Origin: Candidatus Pantoea soli
GTDB lineage: Bacteria; Pseudomonadota; Gammaproteobacteria; Enterobacterales; Enterobacteriaceae
Assembly: GCF_007833795.1 (NCBI RefSeq)
Contig: NZ_CP032702.1
Coordinates: forward strand, 3,348,001 to 3,412,000
DNA: 64,000 nt
Direction of reading: 5' to 3'
Shown: positions 49,477 through 64,000 of the stretch, piece after piece
Layout: the number at the start of each line of letters is the position of its first letter
Numbering within the stretch: the first letter of the stretch is position 1
Notes under the pieces: generated by a model
Seen by the model: the letters and a program-made list of their open reading frames with translations, nothing else
Databases searched by the model: none
What the model was told of the DNA's origin: nothing
Program-made: the position numbers and the translations under genes

Positions 49477-49545
49477 CTAATGTCAACTACTACTTCGGGA
49501 CCCAAACCTCAGGTCGTTAAAAAGCCCCATATTTGAGGGCGCGGC

Positions 49546-49551
49546 ATTATA
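49546..49551 (-). promoter_or_regulatory. spc operon promoter (-10 box)
   Basis: TATAAT on the minus strand followed by GCCGCGCCCTC, between the S10 operon terminator and rplN. The neighbouring bases closely resemble E. coli Pspc from memory. The -35 region is not a clear hexamer. Confidence 0.7.
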
Positions 49552-49574
49552 ACACCGGTTCTCGCAGATGGGTA

Positions 49575-49607
49575 GAAAAAATGAACGGCTCACAGGAGCC
49601 GTTCATT
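49575..49607 (-). terminator. Terminator between the S10 and spc operons
   Basis: AATGAACGGCTC and GAGCCGTTCATT form a perfect 12-bp stem with a 4-base loop, followed on the minus strand by TTTTTT. It begins 26 bp past the rpsQ stop. Confidence 0.88.
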
Positions 49608-49632
49608 TTATTTTTTAGAGGAGCGGATTCTA

Positions 49633-51555
<1,923 letters not shown>

Positions 51556-51559
51556 CTAC

Positions 51560-51841
<282 letters not shown>

Positions 51842-51854
51842 TTATCCTCTAAAA

Positions 51855-54247
<2,393 letters not shown>

Positions 54248-54267
54248 TCAATCGCTCGATGACCTGA

Positions 54268-54764
<497 letters not shown>

Positions 54765-54792
54765 ATTATACGGAAATCTGTTCAGGAAGCAA
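54765..54792 (-). promoter_or_regulatory. S10 operon promoter
   Basis: TTGCTT (54787-54792) and TATAAT (54765-54770) are 16 bp apart on the minus strand, followed by GCGCGGGCCTG, a GC-rich discriminator expected to respond to ppGpp. Confidence 0.8.
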
Positions 54793-54833
54793 CCCGTGCT
54801 GCGTTTTTAACCGAAAAAGGTACGGCAGCACAT

Positions 54834-54869
54834 AAAAAAGCCCGCAGCGCGCTGTTCTGCGCGGCGGGC
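54834..54869 (-). terminator. Intrinsic terminator after bfr
   Basis: On the minus strand GCCCGC and GCGGGC close a GC-rich stem with an inner GCGC pair, followed by TTTTTT. It begins 27 bp past the bfr stop and isolates bfd-bfr from the S10 operon. Confidence 0.85.
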
Positions 54870-54895
54870 CGGGGCTGTATTCCGGATGGCAGACG

Positions 54896-55378
54896 CTAGT
54901 CGCTGCCCTCATCTTTAAGTTGCGCCTGCAGGTAATTCTGCAAACCAATTTTCTGAATCAAATCGAGTTCGGTCTCCAGCCAGTCGATGTGATGCTCCTC
55001 TTCCGCGAGGATTTCAATCATCATATCGCGGCTGACGTAGTCATGAACCTTATCGGCCCAGGCGATCGCCTCACGTAAATCTTTTGCCCCTTCCAGCTCC
55101 AGTGTCAGGTCGGACTGCAGCATCTCCGGCACATCTTCGCCGATGCGCAGCCGGCCCAGATCCTGCAGATTGGGAATGCCTTCCAGAAACAGGATGCGCT
55201 CAATGTACTTATCCGCATGCTTCATTTCATCGATGGATTCGTGGTATTCGACATCGTTGAGGCGCATCAGGCCCCAGTTTTTAAACATGCGCGCATGCAG
55301 AAAATACTGGTTAATCGCTACCAGTTCATTTCCCAGCAATTTATTGAGGTAATTTATGACTTTGACGTCGCCCTTCAT
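54896..55378 (-). CDS. bfr: Bacterioferritin
   Basis: 24-subunit haem-containing iron store. It has 160 residues (E. coli 158). The dinuclear iron ligands E18, E51 and H54 are in place, with the others in the later helices (for example DEEGH-type [10 protein letters not shown]). The haem-ligand methionine is M52. It lies 100 bp downstream of bfd. Iron loading here and release through Bfd form one functional pair. Confidence 0.98.
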   Translation of the reverse strand: MKGDVKVINYLNKLLGNELVAINQYFLHARMFKNWGLMRLNDVEYHESIDEMKHADKYIERILFLEGIPNLQDLGRLRIGEDVPEMLQSDLTLELEGAKDLREAIAWADKVHDYVSRDMMIEILAEEEHHIDWLETELDLIQKIGLQNYLQAQLKDEGSD

Positions 55379-55478
55379 TTCGCTTCCTCCGCTGCCAGTT
55401 TACTAGAGCGTAGATGCGGATAAAAAGAAGTCAAAAAAGCACGACTGTTTTTGTGGGTACTCCCCCACTCCGGGTGGT

Positions 55479-55673
55479 TCAGGCTATCTCTTTGTACAGC
55501 GGCACGTTTTGCATCTCTTCATCCATGATCTCCCGCGCAGCCCGAATGCATTTGCCGCACTGTTTCCCGACCGGCACCAGCTGGCGCAGGTGCTGAATAG
55601 ATTTAGGCTGATAACGGCGCACCACTTCACGCAGGGTTTTATCGCTTACGGCATTACACAGACAAACGTACAT
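55479..55673 (-). CDS. bfd: Bacterioferritin-associated ferredoxin
   Basis: 64 residues, the E. coli length. It carries a [2Fe-2S] cluster on C4, C6, C39 and C42 (MYVCLCNAVS and GKQCGKCIRAA). It delivers electrons to bacterioferritin to release stored iron. It lies upstream of bfr on the same strand. A Fur-like box is about 40 bp upstream, so induction on iron starvation is expected. Confidence 0.98.
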   Translation of the reverse strand: MYVCLCNAVSDKTLREVVRRYQPKSIQHLRQLVPVGKQCGKCIRAAREIMDEEMQNVPLYKEIA

Positions 55674-55710
55674 TCACTGCAGGCTCCGGTACAAAAACTG
55701 ATCAAAGTGT

Positions 55711-55729
55711 AAATGAGAATAGTTTTTAT
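55711..55729 (-). promoter_or_regulatory. Putative Fur box upstream of bfd
   Basis: AAATGAGAATAGTTTTTAT on the plus strand resembles the Fur consensus (GATAATGATAATCATTATC), strongest in AATGAGAAT. It sits about 40 bp upstream of the bfd start, where a promoter should be. Confidence 0.5.
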
Positions 55730-55768
55730 TACAACGTAGCTTTTGTGTGGGATTATTATGCAGGCATA

Positions 55769-55796
55769 AAAAAAGAGCACCGAAGTGCTCTTTTTC
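55769..55796 (-). terminator. Intrinsic terminator of the str operon (after tufA)
   Basis: AGAGCAC-TTCG-GTGCTCT on the minus strand, followed by seven T residues, about 48 bp past the tufA stop. A-runs on the other side make it potentially bidirectional. Confidence 0.9.
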
Positions 55797-55838
55797 ATGC
55801 TGAGGTGACCACTTACGCAGTCACCTGTTGTCACGCAC

Positions 55839-57047
<1,209 letters not shown>

Positions 57048-57092
57048 TCATCAGTGATGAAGGCATCAGTTCACAATTTTTAAACCGTAGCC

Positions 57093-59231
<2,139 letters not shown>

Positions 59232-59300
59232 TCAAAGTAAGTCGACCCCAGCGGGTTGGCTAAATGAGCGCCCGCTGGTTTAACAACAACTACGTGGCGA

Positions 59301-60345
<1,045 letters not shown>

Positions 60346-60366
60346 GAAATAACCAGGTTTTACCCT

Positions 60367-60654
60367 TCACCAGGCCACTTGTTGTGGATGCTTCGTCGTC
60401 AGCGCAACGAATCCAGTATAGTCCAGGCGGGCAATATTGGTCGAAATTTGCGCAGTCAGGCCGCGCGCGGCAACGTCCTCTTCCAGCACCCAAAGCGTGG
60501 CGGGCGATGCAGCCAGCTTTTGCAGCATCGGGCTGCCGCTCAGTGCGGCCGTCACACCATCCTGCAGTAACAGAAGATCGTCGCCTTCCTGCAGCAGCAG
60601 CAGCAGGCTATCAAGATCGCATTGCCAGGGCGATTGCAGCAGCGTGTAGAGCAT
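60367..60654 (-). CDS. tusB: Sulfurtransferase complex subunit TusB
   Basis: 95 residues, the E. coli length. Subunit of the TusBCD hexamer that relays persulfide sulfur from TusA to TusE for 2-thiouridine in tRNA. It begins MLYTLLQSPWQCDLDSLL. Lies 9 bp after tusC. Confidence 0.97.
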   Translation of the reverse strand: MLYTLLQSPWQCDLDSLLLLLQEGDDLLLLQDGVTAALSGSPMLQKLAASPATLWVLEEDVAARGLTAQISTNIARLDYTGFVALTTKHPQQVAW

Positions 60655-60663
60655 GGTCAGTTC

Positions 60664-61023
60664 TCAGAAACGAATAATACGATGATAGCCCGCCAGCGTC
60701 TGACGCAGCAGCGCGGCGTCCAGCACCTCCGCCTTCAGCACGCGCGGTGCCGTCAGACTCTGCCCACGCGCCAGCAGCGACTCTTTGCAGATAAAACACT
60801 GGTCGATGTCATATAACGCCAGCACGCCAAAGGTGGCGACATAGTTGCGCGCCAGAATCGTTTCCGGCTGCTGACCGGTCTGCAGCTGCAGTACGCCATC
60901 GCCAATAAAAAACAGCCCGATGTCTTCGCTCAGCGCGCCCGTGGCCAGAACGGCATCCAGCCCTTCCCTGCCTGCGCTGCTGCCGTGCGGCGCACCGGTA
61001 AATAAAAACGCGACCCGATTCAT
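60664..61023 (-). CDS. tusC: Sulfurtransferase complex subunit TusC
   Basis: 119 residues, the E. coli length, when started at ATG 61023; an in-frame TTG just upstream is less likely. Structural DsrF-type subunit of Tus[23 protein letters not shown] is the typical N-terminus. The ATG overlaps the tusD TGA by one base. Confidence 0.97.
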   Translation of the reverse strand: MNRVAFLFTGAPHGSSAGREGLDAVLATGALSEDIGLFFIGDGVLQLQTGQQPETILARNYVATFGVLALYDIDQCFICKESLLARGQSLTAPRVLKAEVLDAALLRQTLAGYHRIIRF

Positions 61024-61409
61024 CAAAATTGCACCAATCGATCGCAGCTGAGCGCCGCTTCTGCCAGCGCCCCCAGACCGCTAAGGGTAAATCCTGGCTG
61101 CAGGTTACTGGCGGGCAGATGCAGACGCGCCGCCTCCTGCGCATCCGTCACGCCACGGCGCAGCGCGGCCGCAACACAGATATTCAGCGCCACGCCCTGC
61201 GCTTCATGCAGCTGCTGCCACGCGCGCACCATGTCCACTTCATCACTGGCGGGCGCACTGAGCTGATTGGCGTTAAGCACGCCCTCGCGATAAAAGAAGA
61301 CGCTATCCAGCTGATGTCCGGCCGCCAGTAACGCGCGGGCAAACAGCAGCGCGCTGCTGGCATGCTGCGTACCGTAAGCCGGTCCGGTGACCAGCAGGGT
61401 GTAGCGCAT
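61023..61409 (-). CDS. tusD: Sulfurtransferase complex subunit TusD
   Basis: 128 residues, the E. coli length. Catalytic DsrE-type subunit of TusBCD; the persulfide-carrying cysteine is C78 in [13 protein letters not shown]. It begins [20 protein letters not shown]. Its ATG overlaps the yheO stop by one base, so the four genes form a tightly packed unit. Confidence 0.98.
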   Translation of the reverse strand: MRYTLLVTGPAYGTQHASSALLFARALLAAGHQLDSVFFYREGVLNANQLSAPASDEVDMVRAWQQLHEAQGVALNICVAAALRRGVTDAQEAARLHLPASNLQPGFTLSGLGALAEAALSCDRLVQF

Positions 61410-62131
61410 CAGCGTTCCTGCCCCTGAAAATCGCCGTTTTTGAACTGGCGGATATACAGATACACCGTGTGCTTGGAAATATTCAGCCGGTCAGCCACCT
61501 GATTGATGGCGTCTTTAATATCGAAGATGCCCTTCTCATACAGATTGAGCACAATCTGGCGGTTTTTGGCATTGTTCGAAACGTTGCGATCGGCGCTCAC
61601 CTCTTCAATGGTAAATTCCAGCGTCTGCGTCACCAGATCTTCCACCGAGCTGGCAAAGTTGACGTTGGAATCCACCTGCTGCGTTTCAGGCGGCATAAAG
61701 GTCGACATAATCTGGGAGAACGGCACATCCAGATTCATGTTGATGCACAGCAGGCCAATCACGCGCTGCTGACGGTTGCGAATAGCAATCGTGACCGATT
61801 TCATTAATACGCCGCTTTTGGCCCGGGTAAAGTAGGCCCGCGAAACGTTGCTTTCGGCACCGTGCATATCATGCAGCATGCGCAGCGCGAGATCGGTAAT
61901 CGGCGAGCCGACTTTGCGGCCGGTATGTTCGCCGTTAGCGATGCGCACCGCTGAACATTTCAGGTCTTCCAGCGAATGCAGCACGATTTCACAGTGCGAG
62001 CCAATCAGCATCGCCAGGCCATCGACCACCGCTTCGTAGGATTTCAGAATATCGTAGTCGGCTTGCTCGAACGGACGTTGCTCCAGTAAATCGAAGTCAG
62101 TCAGTTCACCGGGATTGAATGGATTAGACAT
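61409..62131 (-). CDS. yheO: YheO, PAS-like and helix-turn-helix regulator
   Basis: Predicted transcription regulator. An N-terminal PAS-like (YheO) domain contains [20 protein letters not shown]. The C-terminal helix-turn-helix is [20 protein letters not shown]. The 240-residue version starts at ATG 62131 ([20 protein letters not shown]); an ATG at 62140 is also possible and neither has an ideal ribosome site. E. coli YheO has 244 residues. Its target is unknown; coupling to tusDCB hints at a link to sulfur relay. Confidence 0.92.
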   Translation of the reverse strand: MSNPFNPGELTDFDLLEQRPFEQADYDILKSYEAVVDGLAMLIGSHCEIVLHSLEDLKCSAVRIANGEHTGRKVGSPITDLALRMLHDMHGAESNVSRAYFTRAKSGVLMKSVTIAIRNRQQRVIGLLCINMNLDVPFSQIMSTFMPPETQQVDSNVNFASSVEDLVTQTLEFTIEEVSADRNVSNNAKNRQIVLNLYEKGIFDIKDAINQVADRLNISKHTVYLYIRQFKNGDFQGQER

Positions 62132-62288
62132 CGAAGGCATTACCCTGCATGGCTGGAGCCTGTCTCGACAGCGTTGGGGCAGACTCATCTTGTGATAATT
62201 ATTCAGGCGCTAGTCTGGCAAATGTCGGGAGGTTTAGCCAGAGCTTTACCGAGGCTGCCGGAATAATTCAGCGTACCGCGCAGGCGCT

Positions 62289-62321
62289 GAAAACAACATC
62301 GCCGCCCGCAGGCGGCGATGT
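62289..62321 (-). terminator. Intrinsic terminator after fkpA
   Basis: On the minus strand ACATCGCCGCC-TGCG-GGCGGCGATGT is followed by TGTTTTC, 15 bp past the fkpA stop. Confidence 0.85.
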
Positions 62322-62335
62322 CAGCACAGACGAAA

Positions 62336-63166
62336 TTACTGCGCTTTTTTATCCGCAGCCGCCGGTGCCTGGGCTTTTTCATCGGCCTTCGGTGCGGGTT
62401 TGATATCCAGCAGCTCAACATCAAACACCAGCGTCGAGTTAGCTGGGATGCCCGGAACGCCGTTTTTGCCGTATGCCAGATTCGGTGGGATCACCAGCTT
62501 GATCTTGCCGCCTTTCTTCACGTGCTTCAGGCCTTCAGTCCAGCCCGGGATAACCCCATCCAGACGGAATGACAGCGGCTCGCCGCGCGTGTAGGAGTTG
62601 TCGAATTCAGTGCCGTCGATCAGCGTACCTTTGTAGTTCACCACAACGGTATCGCTGTCTTTCGGCGCATCACCGGTTCCTTCTTTCTCTACCTGATACA
62701 GCAGACCGGATTCGGTTTTCTTCACGCCTTTCTCTTTGGCGAATTTGTCAGCGTAAGCGGTGCCTTTATCCGCGTTCTCTTTCGCGTCTTTTTCCATCTT
62801 CTCCTGCGCTGCGCCTTTCACGCGGCCTTCAAAGGCCTGCAGGGTTTGCTCGATCTCCTGATCGGAGAGCTTGCTCTTGCCGCCGAACGCGTCCTGAACG
62901 CCGGCAATCAGCTGGTCTTTATCCAGCTTGATACCCAGCTTCTCCTGCTCTTTCAGCGAGTTGTCCATGTAGCGACCCAGTGACGCACCCAGCGCGTAAG
63001 CAGATTGCTGATCTTCGTTTTTGAAGGCAGCATTTTTAGGTGCCTGTGGCGCAGCCTGAGCCGCATCGGCAGGTGCCGCAGAGGTGTCGGCTGCCATTGC
63101 CAGCGGAGCATTCAGCGCGACGGCCATGGTGGTAGCTAACAATGTGACTTTAAACAGTGATTTCAT
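62336..63166 (-). CDS. fkpA: Periplasmic FKBP-type peptidyl-prolyl isomerase FkpA
   Basis: Periplasmic folding catalyst and chaperone. It has 276 residues (E. coli 270). A signal peptide covers about residues 1-25, ending APLAMAA. An Ala/Gln-rich stretch leads into the helical dimerisation domain (about 50-140), then the FKBP domain with VVVNYKGTLIDGTEFDNSY and NLAYGKNGVPGIPANSTLVF. The C-terminal tail is Ala/Lys-rich. A sigma-E-like promoter lies upstream. Confidence 0.97.
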   Translation of the reverse strand: MKSLFKVTLLATTMAVALNAPLAMAADTSAAPADAAQAAPQAPKNAAFKNEDQQSAYALGASLGRYMDNSLKEQEKLGIKLDKDQLIAGVQDAFGGKSKLSDQEIEQTLQAFEGRVKGAAQEKMEKDAKENADKGTAYADKFAKEKGVKKTESGLLYQVEKEGTGDAPKDSDTVVVNYKGTLIDGTEFDNSYTRGEPLSFRLDGVIPGWTEGLKHVKKGGKIKLVIPPNLAYGKNGVPGIPANSTLVFDVELLDIKPAPKADEKAQAPAAADKKAQ

Positions 63167-63280
63167 CCTTTCTCCAAAACCGAAGCGTGAATACCTCGGG
63201 AATCATTGCGGACCGTGGCCCACACTATAACTTTACGTGGCAGTGGCGAACACTCCCACAATGTAATTACCCGGTCAACC

Positions 63281-63308
63281 TCCGACCTTTTTTGCTTCAG
63301 GAAGTTTC
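63281..63308 (-). promoter_or_regulatory. Putative sigma-E promoter of fkpA
   Basis: On the minus strand GAAACTT (63302-63308) and TCGGA (63281-63285) are 16 bp apart, close to the sigma-E pattern GGAACTT-N16-TCTGA. E. coli fkpA belongs to the sigma-E envelope stress regulon. Confidence 0.45.
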
Positions 63309-63444
63309 ACCAGAGATATAGCCGCCGCACGGGAATTCAATGCAGCGCGTCTTTGCAGGGCAAAATATAAGGTGATTCCGAAGCAAAGGCCGTAGAATTG
63401 CCGGTATCGCAAATTGTGCAGAGCCGTTAAGAGGAGGAATGCCG

Positions 63445-63663
63445 ATGCAGCAGTCAGAGTGGGAACAACGTCTGGAGGCGCTGGAAAGTCGTCTGGCGTT
63501 TCAGGAAGACACCATTGAACAGCTCAATCAGACGGTGGTGCAGCACGAGCTCGAAATGAGCAAACTGCGCGAGCATGTCCGTTTGCTGGTGGATAAGGTC
63601 AAGGCCGCCGCCCCGCCGATGGTAGCGTCACCGTCCGAAGAGACGCCGCCGCCGCATTACTGA
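63445..63663 (+). CDS. slyX: SlyX, short coiled-coil protein
   Basis: 72 residues, the E. coli length, when started at ATG 63445. That ATG has AGGAGG seven bases upstream, while an ATG six bases earlier is too close to the motif. The chain is a coiled coil ([20 protein letters not shown], heptads to about residue 52) with the conserved end EETPPPHY. Function unknown. It is transcribed away from fkpA and towards slyD. Confidence 0.95.
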   Translation: MQQSEWEQRLEALESRLAFQEDTIEQLNQTVVQHELEMSKLREHVRLLVDKVKAAAPPMVASPSEETPPPHY

Positions 63664-63675
63664 CGTGCGGTAAAA

Positions 63676-63699
63676 GAAAAGGCCACCGTGCGGGTGGCC
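63676..63699 (-). terminator. Terminator between slyX and slyD
   Basis: GGCCACC and GGTGGCC pair around a 5-base loop. On the minus strand the stem is followed by TTTTCTTTTAC, so it mainly serves slyD. It lies 13 bp past the slyX stop and could stop that transcript weakly. Confidence 0.75.
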
Positions 63700-63715
63700 T
63701 CTGTAACGCGCGAAC

Positions 63716-64000
63716 TTAGTGGTTGCAACCGCAGCCGCCGTGGCTGCCGCAGCCGCCCTGGCCGTGATCGTGACCATGGTCATGATCGTGGTCATGCTCA
63801 TGATGATGACCGTCAGCGCCATGTACGTGGCCGTGCGCAATCTCTTCTTCCGTCGCCGCGCGGATCGCGACAACTTCAACGTTGAAGTTCAGGTTCTGAC
63901 CGGCCAGCATATGGTTGCCGTCGACCACAACGTGCTCATCTTCCACTTCGGTGATTTCAACCGGTACCGGGCCCTGATCGGTTTCCGCCAGGAAACGCAT
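63716..64000 (-). CDS. slyD: FKBP-type prolyl isomerase SlyD (N-terminus outside window)
   Basis: C-terminal 94 residues only; about 98 N-terminal residues lie beyond the window. Cytoplasmic isomerase and nickel chaperone for hydrogenase maturation; it is also the host factor for phiX174 lysis protein E. Visible are the end of the insert-in-flap region (DQGPVPVEITEVEDEHVVVDG) and a metal-binding tail very rich in His and Cys (HEHDHDHDHGHDH, then GGCGSHGGCGCNH). The tail differs in spacing from the E. coli one, which has more cysteines. Confidence 0.96.
   Translation of the reverse strand: MRFLAETDQGPVPVEITEVEDEHVVVDGNHMLAGQNLNFNVEVVAIRAATEEEIAHGHVHGADGHHHEHDHDHDHGHDHGQGGCGSHGGCGCNH

Overview
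This window is a stretch of conserved core chromosome from a member of the Enterobacterales. Almost every protein is a close full-length counterpart of an Escherichia coli K-12 protein, and gene order largely follows the E. coli yhdP to slyD interval. The 16S gene has the canonical 1,542 nt and the 23S gene about 2,905 nt. Three things point away from Escherichia and towards the Erwinia/Pantoea group: a type II dehydroquinase (aroQ) beside accBC, msrPQ in the place where E. coli has acuI, and tRNA-Glu as the only tRNA in the rRNA spacer. The family is an inference; a 16S comparison would settle it.

Layout. 1-10742 (minus): yhdP (C-terminus outside the window), rng, maf, mreD, mreC, mreB and csrD, covering envelope, RNase G and cell shape. 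11043-16940 (plus): msrPQ (periplasmic methionine sulfoxide repair), aroQ, accB-accC (biotin carboxyl carrier protein and biotin carboxylase), yhdT and panF (pantothenate uptake). prmA follows, then dusB-fis behind a strong stringent-type promoter. 20031-24187 (plus): aapJQMP (E. coli yhdWXYZ), a general L-amino-acid ABC transporter. Upstream of it lie a good sigma-54 promoter and two NtrC-like sites. 24188-24770: three decaying tandem copies of the aapP 3' end with its terminator, then the terminator of the opposing rRNA operon. 24780-30406 (minus): rRNA operon ordered 16S, tRNA-Glu, 23S, 5S, tRNA-Thr, 5S, driven by P1 and P2.

30547-40818: yrdA (plus); yrdB, aroE, tsaC, yrdD, smg, dprA (minus); def, fmt, rsmB, trkA, mscL (plus); arfA, zntR, yhdN (minus). 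40929-54792 (minus): the alpha, spc and S10 ribosomal protein operons with rpoA and secY. 54896-55673 (minus): bfr and bfd, bacterioferritin and its ferredoxin. 55839-60345 (minus): the str operon (rpsL, rpsG, fusA, tufA). 60367-62131 (minus): yheO-tusDCB, sulfur relay for tRNA 2-thiouridine. Then fkpA (minus), slyX (plus) and the C-terminal part of slyD (minus).

I see no prophage, insertion sequence, CRISPR array, toxin-antitoxin pair or defence island. No new biological system stands out. The least ordinary sequence is the tandem array at 24241-24703. The Ntr-type control region of aapJQMP, a stem-loop between mreB and mreC, and the arfA hairpin also deserve a look.
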